A stretch of 64,000 bases of DNA from Pedobacter sp. Hv1 (GTDB taxonomy: Bacteria > Bacteroidota > Bacteroidia > Sphingobacteriales > Sphingobacteriaceae): NCBI RefSeq assembly GCF_001412215.1, contig NZ_LLWP01000001.1, forward strand, positions 248,001-312,000, read 5' to 3'. Each line of letters begins with the position of its first letter. Positions within the stretch are counted from its first letter, which is position 1. A program made the position numbers and the translations under genes. Positions 52,867-61,275 of this stretch are shown piece by piece. The notes below the pieces were generated by a model. It was not told the DNA's origin. It searched no databases and saw nothing but the letters and a program-made list of their open reading frames with translations.

Positions 52867-54201
52867 ATGAATACTTATCTGATCAAAGGCGCTACTTTAG
52901 TTAACGAAGGCAAACAATTTATAGCTGATGTTTTGGTTAAAAATGGACGGATTGAGAAAATCGGCCAAGGATTATCTGCCCCAGCAGCACAAGAAATTAA
53001 TGCAGAAGGGCTTTACCTTTTACCGGGCATGATTGACGACCAGGTTCATTTTAGAGAACCCGGACTAACGCATAAAGCAGATATTTTTACAGAAAGTATG
53101 GCAGCTGTGGCGGGTGGTATTACCTCTTTTATGGAAATGCCTAATACTGTGCCCAACACTTTAACCCAAGAGTTATTGGCAGATAAGTATGCCATTGCCG
53201 CAGAAACTTCATTGGCCAATTACTCATTTTATATGGGTGCCAGCAACGACAACATTGAAGAGGTTTTAAAAACCAATGCTAAAGATGTTTGTGGCATTAA
53301 GGTTTTTATGGGTTCATCAACCGGAAACATGTTGGTAGACAATGAAAAAACTTTAGAAAACATTTTTAGTAAAGCACCTATTTTGGTGGCTACACATTGT
53401 GAAGATGAACAAACCATTAGAGAGAACTTAGCCATTTTTAAAACCAAATATGGTGAGGATCTTACTATAGATATGCACCCCTTGATCCGTAGTGCAGAAG
53501 CCTGTTACAAATCTTCGTCTTTAGCGGTTGAGTTGGCTAAACGTTACCAAACCCGTTTGCATATCCTCCATATTTCTACTGCTAGAGAGATTGCCTTGTT
53601 TGACAATAGCCTTCCTTTAGCAGAGAAAAAGATTACTGCCGAAGCCTGTGTGCATCACCTGTGGTTTAATGATACCGATTATGCTAAAAAAGGAAATTTC
53701 ATTAAATGGAACCCAGCGGTAAAAACGGCAGCCGACCAAGCTGGTATTTTACAAGGGGTTTTAAACGACAATATTGATGTAATTGCTACAGACCATGCGC
53801 CACATACCTTGGCAGAGAAGCAACAACCCTATGCACAAGCACCATCTGGCGGACCATTGGTACAACATGCCCTACCTGCGCTTTTAGAAATGCATTTGCA
53901 GGGTAAAATATCTTTAGAAAAGATTGTAGAAAAAACCGCCCATAATGTGGCCATCTGTTTTGATGTAGAGCAACGTGGTTTTATTCGCGAAGGCTATTGG
54001 GCAGATTTGGTTTTGGTTAACCTGAACGATGCGTTTAAAGTAACCCCATTAAATATATTCTATAAATGTGGTTGGTCTCCGTTTGATGGAGATACTTTCC
54101 AGGCCAGCATTACACATACTTTTGTTTCGGGTAACTTGGCTTACCAAAATGGAAAGTTTGTAACCAGAGAATTTGGAAAAAGATTGAGTTTTACCAGATA
54201 A
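52867..54201 (+). CDS. pyrC: Dihydroorotase
   Basis: A 444-residue amidohydrolase that cyclises carbamoyl aspartate in pyrimidine synthesis. The metal motif reads DDQVHFREPG: the first histidine of HxH is replaced by glutamine, as I recall for Bacteroidota enzymes. The carbamylated lysine region KVFMGSS, the metal histidines of ATHCEDE and LHILHIS, and the aspartate in ATDHAPH are present. The long length fits the class I type. The changed residue could affect metal binding, though the rest of the site is intact. Confidence 0.9.
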   Translation: MNTYLIKGATLVNEGKQFIADVLVKNGRIEKIGQGLSAPAAQEINAEGLYLLPGMIDDQVHFREPGLTHKADIFTESMAAVAGGITSFMEMPNTVPNTLTQELLADKYAIAAETSLANYSFYMGASNDNIEEVLKTNAKDVCGIKVFMGSSTGNMLVDNEKTLENIFSKAPILVATHCEDEQTIRENLAIFKTKYGEDLTIDMHPLIRSAEACYKSSSLAVELAKRYQTRLHILHISTAREIALFDNSLPLAEKKITAEACVHHLWFNDTDYAKKGNFIKWNPAVKTAADQAGILQGVLNDNIDVIATDHAPHTLAEKQQPYAQAPSGGPLVQHALPALLEMHLQGKISLEKIVEKTAHNVAICFDVEQRGFIREGYWADLVLVNLNDAFKVTPLNIFYKCGWSPFDGDTFQASITHTFVSGNLAYQNGKFVTREFGKRLSFTR

Positions 54202-54243
54202 GTTTCTTTGATTTAAATAGAGAACTTTAGCCAACAAATCGAT

Positions 54244-54251
54244 TAAGTTTG
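54244..54251 (+). promoter_or_regulatory. -7 promoter box of the DUF3810 gene
   Basis: TAAGTTTG matches TAnnTTTG exactly and ends 12 bases before the ATG at 54264. No convincing -33 element was seen. Confidence 0.4.
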
Positions 54252-54263
54252 TTTCAATAAATT

Positions 54264-55340
54264 ATGCAGGCAACACTACTTCGTAAAGTCTTGATCCAAA
54301 CGGCCATTCTTGTTGGCCTTACTATTCTTTTATCCATTTTTGGCTTATATCCGAACTTGGTGCTCAGTTGGTATTCAAATGGCCTTTATCCTATTATCGC
54401 TATTGTTCTAAGGTGGGTCTCTTCCATTTTTCCTTTTGCCTTGGGCGATATTTTATATACTTTACTGATTTTATTGGCGATCAGAAAATTGATCCTGTTC
54501 TTTAAAAGAAGAAAATTACTGACCAAAACAGACCGATTAGCTGTTCCATTAAAGCTCTTCAACATTATCCTTTTGCTATCTATCAGTTTTAAATTGCTCT
54601 GGGGCCTCAATTATTCTAGACCCAGCATTACCCAGCAATTAAATATTAGCAACGAGAAATATTCGGTTAAAGAATTGGTGTTGTTGGGCGATTATTTTAT
54701 TGAAAAGCTCAAAGCATTACAACCTCAAACTACCCCAAAACTCAGTTATACCATTGCTGAACTTAAAGAAAAAGCCGTAGTTGATTACCAACGAATGGCT
54801 GAGAAAAATCCATTTTTTAGCTACAAAGCACCATCTGTAAAATCTGTTTTAAATGGCTGGATGGTAAGTAAGATTGGTATTGAAGGTTATTACAACCCTT
54901 TAAGTGGCGAGGCCAATTTGAACATGAAACTGCCTGCTTGGGTATTGCCATTTGTAACCTGTCATGAAATTTCGCACCAAATGGGTGTAGCCAGAGAAGA
55001 CGAAGCAAATCTGGTTGCTTATCTGGTGGGCATCAACAGCAAAGATGCCAACTTTTTGTACTCAGTTAACTATAACATGTTACGCTACATTTTGTTAGAA
55101 GTTAGGATTAAATCGCCTGAAGATTATGCGACAATGCTTAACAAAATAGACCCTAAGGTATTGGCTAATTTTAAGGCAGAAAATGAGTTTTGGGCAAAAT
55201 ATAATGGAGACATGTCTACCTATATGGGTGTTGCCTTTGATAAATTTTTGAAACTGAACAAGCAGAAAAGCGGCATAGACAGTTACCAGAATATTGTAAT
55301 TTGGTTATGGAATTTGCATAAGAAGGAATTGGTTCATTAG
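54264..55340 (+). CDS. DUF3810 membrane protein with HExxH motif
   Basis: A 358-residue protein with three N-terminal hydrophobic segments (about 8-30, 40-70 and 97-112) and a large soluble part. VTCHEISHQMGVAREDEANLVAYL holds HExxH plus a downstream glutamate, the layout of a zinc metallopeptidase. The family (DUF3810) has no established function, so peptidase activity is inference from the motif. It follows pyrC by 62 bases but has its own promoter box. Confidence 0.82.
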   Translation: MQATLLRKVLIQTAILVGLTILLSIFGLYPNLVLSWYSNGLYPIIAIVLRWVSSIFPFALGDILYTLLILLAIRKLILFFKRRKLLTKTDRLAVPLKLFNIILLLSISFKLLWGLNYSRPSITQQLNISNEKYSVKELVLLGDYFIEKLKALQPQTTPKLSYTIAELKEKAVVDYQRMAEKNPFFSYKAPSVKSVLNGWMVSKIGIEGYYNPLSGEANLNMKLPAWVLPFVTCHEISHQMGVAREDEANLVAYLVGINSKDANFLYSVNYNMLRYILLEVRIKSPEDYATMLNKIDPKVLANFKAENEFWAKYNGDMSTYMGVAFDKFLKLNKQKSGIDSYQNIVIWLWNLHKKELVH

Positions 55341-55570
55341 TATAAAGTAGTAAGTAAAAAGTATAAAGACATCATGCTAATCAGTTCATTGGTTCACTTG
55401 TTCATTAGTAAAGCATCCCAATTTTGTGAATGTATTTAGCAATTATCACAATTTGTGAACAAGACTTGCTTATAACGTACAACTTTATACTTTCAACTTC
55501 AATTCCATCTTCCCTTTTACATCTTACATCCATTCTCTATTTCCTATTTACTATTCCCTATTTCCCTCTT
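55341..55570. repeat. Spacer with word repeats and a copy of the 61-bp element
   Basis: TATAAAGTAGTAAGTAAAAA words begin the spacer, the 61-bp element is at 55400-55460, and after that TTTATACTTTCAACTTC and CTATTTCCTATTTACTATTC words run to the miaE stop. An open frame of 86 codons here is not considered a gene. Confidence 0.6.
55400..55460 (-). repeat. 61-bp dispersed element, copy B
   Basis: Read on the minus strand it begins GTTCACAAATTGTGAT and ends TAATGAAC, matching copy A at 47850-47910 in 52 of 61 positions. Both palindromic TCACAA boxes and their 13-base spacing are kept. Confidence 0.75.
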
Positions 55571-56152
55571 CTACCCATGTATCGCTTCCTTTTTCCCAAA
55601 AGTTTGGATCAATTCGCCTTCAAAGGCCAACCACTCTTTCCAACGTTTATCTACATCAACATCAATGGTATATTTACGGGCAAAGTTTAAGAAAGTAGTA
55701 TAATGACCAGCCTCAGAAACCATCAAATCATGATAAAATTTGGCCAAGGCTGCATCTTTGATATTTAACGAAAGTACACGGAAACGTTCACAACTTCTGG
55801 CTTCAATCATTGCTGCAAACAACAATCTTTCAATAAATGAGGTATTTCGGCTTCCATCTCTTTTACAGAATTTCATCAACTGCCCCACATAATCGTCTTT
55901 TCTACCACGACCTAAAGTATAACCCCGCTCTTTAATAATATCAACCACCTGTTGAAAATGTTGCATTTCTTCTAAAGCAATAATAGTCAGTTCCTGCACC
56001 AAATCAATATGTTCGCAATTATCAGCAATTAGGTTAATGGCATTGGTTGCTGCTTTTTGTTCGCACCAAGCGTGGTCGGTTAAAATCTCTTCTAAATTAG
56101 ATTCAGCAATATCTGCCCAACGTGGGTCTGTTAATAATTTCAATCCTAGCAT
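55571..56152 (-). CDS. miaE: tRNA-(ms2io6A)-hydroxylase MiaE-like
   Basis: A 193-residue ferritin-like di-iron protein. Iron ligands are expected from DHAWCEQKAATNAI, LEEMQHFQQVV, IEARSCERF and SEAGHYTTF. MiaE hydroxylates ms2i6A at position 37 of tRNAs. ATG 56152 is chosen because TAnnTTTG ends five bases before it, while the earlier ATG at 56170 would lie upstream of the box. The gene is divergent from hscA. Confidence 0.9.
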   Translation of the reverse strand: MLGLKLLTDPRWADIAESNLEEILTDHAWCEQKAATNAINLIADNCEHIDLVQELTIIALEEMQHFQQVVDIIKERGYTLGRGRKDDYVGQLMKFCKRDGSRNTSFIERLLFAAMIEARSCERFRVLSLNIKDAALAKFYHDLMVSEAGHYTTFLNFARKYTIDVDVDKRWKEWLAFEGELIQTFGKKEAIHG

Positions 56153-56157
56153 AAGTC

Positions 56158-56165
56158 CAAAATTA
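56158..56165 (-). promoter_or_regulatory. -7 promoter box of miaE
   Basis: On the minus strand TAATTTTG matches TAnnTTTG exactly and ends five bases before the ATG at 56152. Confidence 0.45.
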
Positions 56166-56194
56166 AGCAATTAGTCTGAAAATTGATTTGTGAG

Positions 56195-56280
56195 CAACGT
56201 CAAATCTTCCATTTTACATTACACATTTCCCATTTTATATCTTCCATTTTACCTTTTACCTACTTTTTACATCTTTAGGA
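56195..56280. repeat. Pyrimidine word tract between miaE and hscA
   Basis: ATCTTCCATTTTACATTACA, CATTTTATATCTTCCATTTT and similar words fill this stretch without a purine partner. It contains no gene. Confidence 0.45.
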
Positions 56281-56302
56281 CTTTAACCTTACAACATTAT
56301 CG

Positions 56303-56310
56303 TAAATTTG
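56303..56310 (+). promoter_or_regulatory. -7 promoter box of hscA
   Basis: TAAATTTG matches TAnnTTTG exactly and ends seven bases before the ATG at 56318. Confidence 0.45.
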
Positions 56311-56317
56311 GCCTGTT

Positions 56318-58180
56318 ATGGCAAAAATATCCATCAACCTGGCTACAGGTTCATTACAACAAGAAGAAATTATAGTTGGTATAGATTTAGGTACAACCAA
56401 TAGTTTGGTTGCTTTTATCAATCCAGATAAAAACCCACAGGTAATTAATGATACTGGAAAAGGGCTTTTGGTACCATCTGTGGTACATTTTAATGAATAT
56501 GGCGATGCTGAGGTGGGCAATGAAGCTAAAGCTTACCTTACTACAGACCCTACAAACACCATCTTTTCGGTAAAACGTTTATTGGGTCGCTCTTATAAAG
56601 ATGTAGCTGGCCATCAAGATATTTTTAGCTATAAAGTGATTGATGATGATACCGATGCTTTGGTAAAAATTAAAGCAGGAAATAGATTTTACACCCCAAT
56701 TGAGCTTTCGGCCGAGATTTTAAAAGAATTAAAAGCCAGAGCTGAACACGCCTTAAAAACTCCAGTAAATAGGGCTGTAATTACTGTTCCAGCTTATTTT
56801 AACGATAGCCAAAGACAGGCCACACGTGATGCAGGGAAATTGGCAGGATTAGATGTATTGCGCATCGTTAACGAGCCTACTGCAGCCAGTTTAGCTTATG
56901 GCTTGGGCTTAGACCCAACACAACAAAAAACCATTGCTGTTTACGATCTGGGAGGCGGCACTTTTGATGTTTCTATTTTACAAATCCAGAATGGCATTTT
57001 CGAAGTACTTGCTACCAATGGCAACACCTTTTTAGGCGGAGATGACTTTGACAGAGCGATTTTAAACTACTGGATAGCGCAAAATAAATTAGATATTAAA
57101 GAGGTAGCGCAAGACAATATTTTGATGCAGACTTTACGTTTGCAAGCAGAAGCAGCCAAAAAGGCATTATCGACACAAAATTTATACAATGAAAAGGTTG
57201 GCGAAATCTGGTGCACACTAGATAAACAAACCTTTGAGCAATTGATTGCTGATAAAGTTGCCGAAACCTTAAATTGTTGTAAACAGGCTTTGGCCGATGC
57301 CAATTTAAGCATTGCCGAAATTGACGAGGTTGTTTTAGTAGGTGGTTCTACACGTACACCTTATGTAAAACAAGCGGTAAGTACGTTCTTTAATCGCCAG
57401 CCACACGATCAGATCAACCCTGATGAGGTTGTGGCCTTAGGAGCCGCTATACAAGCTGATATCCTTGCGGGTAACCGATCTGACATTCTGTTATTAGATG
57501 TTACCCCACTTTCTTTAGGTATAGAAACTATGGGTGGTTTAATGGATGTGATTATTGCCCGTAACAGTAAAGTGCCAACCAAAGCCGGCCGCCAATATAC
57601 CACTTCTATTGATGGCCAGGTGAACATGAAGATTTCTGTTTACCAAGGCGAGCGTGACCTAGTTAAAGAAAATCGCAAATTGGCTGAGTTTGATCTCAAA
57701 GGAATTCCGGCCATGCCTGCAGGTTTGCCAAAGGTTGACATTAACTTTTTATTAAATGCAGATGGAATTTTAACTGTTCAGGCCATTGAGTTACGCTCTG
57801 GCGTTAAACAAGAAATTGACATTGTACCAAGTTATGGTTTAAGTGACGATACCGTTGAAAAAATGTTGATTGATAGTATTGAAAATGCCAAAAGTGATGT
57901 AGAACAACGCATGCTTATTGAAGCGAAGAGTGAAGGCGAACAATTGGTTTATACTGCAGAACGTTTCATTAAAAAGAATGGCAACATCTTAAACGAACAA
58001 GAACTGACTTTAACCATTGTAATTATTGCCGAACTTAAAGATGCTTTAGATAGTGGAGATAAAGACCGGATCCTTAAAAAAGCCGACGAACTGAATGAGT
58101 TTACCCGTCCGTTTGCAGAACGATTAATGGACATGGCCGTTGGGCAAGCCATGAAAGGTAAAAGCATAGACAAGCCTTAG
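56318..58180 (+). CDS. hscA: Fe-S assembly Hsp70 HscA
   Basis: A 620-residue Hsp70. The ATPase domain has [14 protein letters not shown] near residue 20, [15 protein letters not shown] and [10 protein letters not shown]; the substrate domain begins after [17 protein letters not shown]. The leader [17 protein letters not shown] and the length are those of HscA rather than DnaK, which acts with HscB to move clusters from IscU. HscB is not nearby, but iscX and fdx are at 38800-39492. A DnaK-like paralogue is the alternative. Confidence 0.87.
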   Translation: MAKISINLATGSLQQEEIIVGIDLGTTNSLVAFINPDKNPQVINDTGKGLLVPSVVHFNEYGDAEVGNEAKAYLTTDPTNTIFSVKRLLGRSYKDVAGHQDIFSYKVIDDDTDALVKIKAGNRFYTPIELSAEILKELKARAEHALKTPVNRAVITVPAYFNDSQRQATRDAGKLAGLDVLRIVNEPTAASLAYGLGLDPTQQKTIAVYDLGGGTFDVSILQIQNGIFEVLATNGNTFLGGDDFDRAILNYWIAQNKLDIKEVAQDNILMQTLRLQAEAAKKALSTQNLYNEKVGEIWCTLDKQTFEQLIADKVAETLNCCKQALADANLSIAEIDEVVLVGGSTRTPYVKQAVSTFFNRQPHDQINPDEVVALGAAIQADILAGNRSDILLLDVTPLSLGIETMGGLMDVIIARNSKVPTKAGRQYTTSIDGQVNMKISVYQGERDLVKENRKLAEFDLKGIPAMPAGLPKVDINFLLNADGILTVQAIELRSGVKQEIDIVPSYGLSDDTVEKMLIDSIENAKSDVEQRMLIEAKSEGEQLVYTAERFIKKNGNILNEQELTLTIVIIAELKDALDSGDKDRILKKADELNEFTRPFAERLMDMAVGQAMKGKSIDKP

Positions 58181-58828
58181 TATCCTATCTTCTATTAATA
58201 GTTTAATTTGAAACATTAAGGCATTAAGGAAATATCTATTGTGGCAATAAAGGTTAGTCCACTATTGCTTAGGTGTCTTAGATGGTAAAAAAGAGACATG
58301 AAGTTTTTGTTTGCGATGTAGTGAACATTACAAGCCCGTTTTTTTAACAACATAGGCAAAACAACAACTATGTGTCCTATCTTTTTATGTGGTCAATGAT
58401 TTTCTACCTATTTGTATCACCACCTTAGCAAGCTAAGAAAGGCTGAGCTTGATTTGAAATATTAAGGCATTAAGGAAATATCTATTGTGGTAATAAAGGT
58501 TAGTCCACTATTGCTTAGGTGTCTTAGATGGTAAAAAAGAGACATGAAGTTTTTGTTTGCGATGTAGTGAATATTACATGCCCGTTTTTTTAACCACATA
58601 GGCAAAACAACAACTATGTGCCCTATCTTTCTATGTGGTGAATGATTTTCTACCTATTTGTATCACCACCTTAGCAACCTAAGAAAGGTCGAGCTTGATT
58701 TGAAATATTAAGGCATTAAGAGAAACATACGCTATAGGGCACATTTACTCAGGTGTCTTAGATGGTTAAAACCAATTAATAAAACATAAGGCAAAATAAT
58801 TTACCCTATGTTTCCCTATGGTCAATAA
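58181..58828. repeat. Non-coding gap with 246-bp tandem duplication
   Basis: No gene is seen. Unit 1 (58207-58452) and unit 2 (58453-58698) have exactly the same 246-bp length and differ at few positions; a third unit starts at 58699 and diverges after about 25 bases, with scattered similarity to about 58830. Each unit starts TTTGAAAnATTAAGGCATTA. Unit 2 contains ACCACATAG...CTATGTGGT, an exact 9-bp inverted repeat, and all units carry GGTGTCTTAGATGG. Confidence 0.85.
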
Positions 58829-59131
58829 CTATTGTTCGTAAACAGACAATGAGGCACCAGCAACCGGTGTTGCTCCACTTGCGCCTAATTGACTAAAAGC
58901 GAAACTACTCCCCATATCTGTATTGGTTTCTACCACACAATAGTAAGAGCTTGTTACCCAAGAGCAACCGCTCAAATCTGCGTCATCAACTTTAATGTAA
59001 TGCACACCTGTGTTGATGTACTTGTACTCTGCTGTTTTTGTGCTTAATTTAAAGGCGCTTTGGGTAAGCATAATGGCTACACCAAAAACCAAGGTCAAGA
59101 TCATTAAGTTGTTTCTCTTTAATGTTTTCAT
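58829..59131 (-). CDS. Small exported protein, DUF6520-like
   Basis: A 100-residue protein. A signal peptide-like segment (LMILTLVFGVAIMLTQSAF) is followed by a short mature part with two cysteines (SGCSWVTSSYYCVVE) and a Gly/Ala-rich end. The layout is that of small DUF6520-type proteins common in Bacteroidota, often in multicopy; this label is from memory of the pattern. The two cysteines may form a disulphide. The tandem repeat array lies directly downstream. Confidence 0.6.
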   Translation of the reverse strand: MKTLKRNNLMILTLVFGVAIMLTQSAFKLSTKTAEYKYINTGVHYIKVDDADLSGCSWVTSSYYCVVETNTDMGSSFAFSQLGASGATPVAGASLSVYEQ

Positions 59132-59434
59132 GTTTAGTGATTGCTATTTTACCATTGAAAAAGCAAACGAAAAAGGATAGGTGAATAAAATAGGGTTAAG
59201 TTGAACTGTTGTAACTGAGGTATACAACATCACCTGTTAAGAGAAAACACTCCAGGTTTTCTGCTAACGTTTTGTTTAAGGCTAGTTCTAAATTAATAGA
59301 TTAAAAATTATAAATGCTGTTCATTTTATAAATTAAATAAGCTGTAAATACATCCAATTGAACAAAAAAAATGAAAAAGTAAACGCTCGCTAATTTCTTT
59401 TTAATTGTTATTTTAGTCTTAAGATTAAAGTTCA
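59132..59434. other. Non-coding divergent region
   Basis: These 303 AT-rich bases lie between divergent genes. No gene, structured RNA or exact TAnnTTTG box near either start was found. AATTTCTTTTTAATTG around 59390 and CTAATTTC nearby are too weak to call. Confidence 0.5.
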
Positions 59435-60331
59435 ATGAAAATAACTAACTCCCTAATTTTTACGCTGATCACGAGTGTGCTCTTCTATAGTTGTATACAA
59501 ACCCCAAAGCAACAAACAACAGCAGCACCACTTTATCCAACTGTAAGTTATCTCGATATTAAACTGGATTCAACTGGAAAACTCCCATCAAATCCTTATG
59601 TATTGACCTTTAAAAATGGGAAAAAGGAGATCATTTTCTGCGGTGTAAACCACCTTACTGATGATAGCGATATTAGCAATCCTATGTTTGCAGGTATTGA
59701 ACAACAATTTTTTGCTTCTAAACCAGAAGTCTGCGTAAATGAAGGTGGCGATCTTTCTAAAAAAGTGTATGCTTCAAAAAAAGAAGCACTATTGCAAGAT
59801 GGAGAAATTGGCTTGGTTAAAATTCTGGCTGATAGCCTTAAAATTAAAACAGTGAATGGTGATATCCAAGATAGCCTAGAGTTCAAATCGCTATTGAAAC
59901 AATATACCAAGGGTGAGTTTTTGGCCTATATTGTAACCGAGCGTTTAATGTGGGGATTAAAAGGAGCCCGTATAACTGATAGTGTTGCCATGGCAGAGAA
60001 ATTTGATGGTTTTATCAAAAACTACATCATGAAAAAAGGTGCTGTACAATTGAGCAAGGAAGAACAGACCCTTGCCTTTTATAAAGCCAATTACGAAAAA
60101 CTGCTCAACAGACCATTTGCCTTAGAAACATTAGCCCCAACCAATCCATTTGATCCGAAAGGAAAATTTCAGCAAATTGGCCGAAAATCTAAAGAGATCA
60201 GAGACCAATACCTATTACAAACCATTGATCAATTATTAGATAAGCAAGACAAGGTATTTGTTGTGTTTGGTGGCTGGCATCTTTTAACCTGCGAACCCGG
60301 ATTAAAAGCGATTATTGACAAAAAAAGATAA
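59435..60331 (+). CDS. TraB/TIKI-like lipoprotein
   Basis: A 298-residue protein with a lipoprotein signal (LIFTLITSVLFYSC). Motifs IIFCGVNHLTDDSD, VCVNEGGD and VFVVFGGWHLL are arranged as GxxH, glutamate and GxxH, as in the TraB/TIKI superfamily of putative metal-dependent proteases or esterases. The same logic is seen in the protein at 28534-29403, though sequence similarity is low. The substrate is unknown. Confidence 0.65.
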   Translation: MKITNSLIFTLITSVLFYSCIQTPKQQTTAAPLYPTVSYLDIKLDSTGKLPSNPYVLTFKNGKKEIIFCGVNHLTDDSDISNPMFAGIEQQFFASKPEVCVNEGGDLSKKVYASKKEALLQDGEIGLVKILADSLKIKTVNGDIQDSLEFKSLLKQYTKGEFLAYIVTERLMWGLKGARITDSVAMAEKFDGFIKNYIMKKGAVQLSKEEQTLAFYKANYEKLLNRPFALETLAPTNPFDPKGKFQQIGRKSKEIRDQYLLQTIDQLLDKQDKVFVVFGGWHLLTCEPGLKAIIDKKR

Positions 60332-60333
60332 CA

Positions 60334-60780
60334 TTACTCCTCCCCTTTTTTCAAAAACAGCAGATGATAAAAAGAATAGATGTAACAGCCTACACAAATT
60401 GCAAAAACACCTTCTAGCAGGGCGAAAATAATTAACACTATGGCTAATCCCATGGCCAAATTAGGGAAGTTAAGCAGGTATACTCCACTAATTAACAAAC
60501 AGAAAACAAAGCCCATGGTTGCAGCAAATTTCTTAGGCGCCAGATCTTTCATTTTTTGGGGCAAGGAAAATAATTTAAAGATTTGAGAAGCGATCATCCT
60601 TAATATGCTCCATTTACCAGATGTAAATGCCCGTATTGCAAAATCTATAGTTAAAAAAACCATTGCCCAATAATTGCCCATCAGGATACAAATTACTGTA
60701 ATTATTGCCGTTAATATGGCAATAATCCTAACTACACTTTCATTAATCCGCTCTGCAGAGATTGGGCACGTTAAATCCAT
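60334..60780 (-). CDS. DUF4395 membrane protein
   Basis: A 148-residue membrane protein. The N-terminal DLTCPISAERINESVVRIIA matches DUF4395 (Cys-Pro and Asn-Glu motif). Four hydrophobic segments lie near 18-36, 38-55, 86-105 and 110-135. AVFLTIDFAIRAF-type sequence with CVGCYIY near the end adds two cysteines. The function is unknown; some relatives are linked to thiosulfate or sulfur handling, which cannot be shown here. Confidence 0.85.
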   Translation of the reverse strand: MDLTCPISAERINESVVRIIAILTAIITVICILMGNYWAMVFLTIDFAIRAFTSGKWSILRMIASQIFKLFSLPQKMKDLAPKKFAATMGFVFCLLISGVYLLNFPNLAMGLAIVLIIFALLEGVFAICVGCYIYSFYHLLFLKKGEE

Positions 60781-60881
60781 TTCAGCTCTATTTTTTCAAA
60801 GATATTGTTTGTTGTTTGCTGAATGAAGGCATAAGTGTGATTATGACATTGTAAATATGATCTGTTAACAATTTGAAAATA

Positions 60882-60911
60882 TTTGGTTTTCGAAGGATTA
60901 TATTATATTTA
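60882..60911 (+). promoter_or_regulatory. Promoter of the gene at 60916
   Basis: TTTG (60882-60885) and TATATTTA (60904-60911) are 18 bases apart, fitting TTTG-N17-21-TAnnTTTG except for the last base. The ATG follows only four bases later. Confidence 0.5.
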
Positions 60912-60915
60912 AAGA

Positions 60916-61212
60916 ATGAAAAAAGTAGCGTTCTTCTCTCTCCTTATTCCGGCATTAATTATTGCCCTGATTTTATATATCGGCAAGGCAAATTATTTTG
61001 ATTCGGGGGTAGACCTTAACCTATTTGATACTTCTATCCAATTAACCTATTGGATGTTGGTTATTCCTTTTCTATTGATCTCATTTTTCCTTTTTAGCTT
61101 GTTATCGGCCATTGCTACAAAATTTAAAGTAAGTGCTTTTAATGGGCTTTTATTTATCAGTTCTCTGGGCATTTTGTTGATCAGCATTCAATTACTTATC
61201 ATCTTGTTATAG
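60916..61212 (+). CDS. Small three-helix membrane protein
   Basis: Unknown function. The 98 residues have hydrophobic segments near 6-21, 45-68 and 76-97. A short outer or inner loop with acidic residues (FDSGVDLNLFDTS) separates the first two. It has its own promoter and a terminator, so it is a single-gene unit, which supports its being real. Confidence 0.65.
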   Translation: MKKVAFFSLLIPALIIALILYIGKANYFDSGVDLNLFDTSIQLTYWMLVIPFLLISFFLFSLLSAIATKFKVSAFNGLLFISSLGILLISIQLLIILL

Positions 61213-61225
61213 TTTACGCATAAAA

Positions 61226-61254
61226 AAACCTCCTGAAGATCATTCAAGAGGTTT
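61226..61254. terminator. Bidirectional terminator
   Basis: AAACCTC (61226-61232) pairs with GAGGTTT (61248-61254), extended by CTGAA/TTCAA after a mismatch. A-runs and T-runs flank it on both sides. It lies between convergent genes. Confidence 0.8.
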
Positions 61255-61275
61255 ATATTTTTTAGTCGCTAACAA

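Noticed and set aside
55430..55690. Plus-strand open frame of 86 codons before and across the end of miaE
   Set aside because: It is built mostly from pyrimidine word repeats (Ser/Leu/Phe/Tyr-rich) and overlaps a secure gene on the other strand.
58207..58830. Tandem repeat considered as a CRISPR array
   Set aside because: The period is 246 bases with no short repeat/unique-spacer pattern, only two full units exist, and no cas genes are present.
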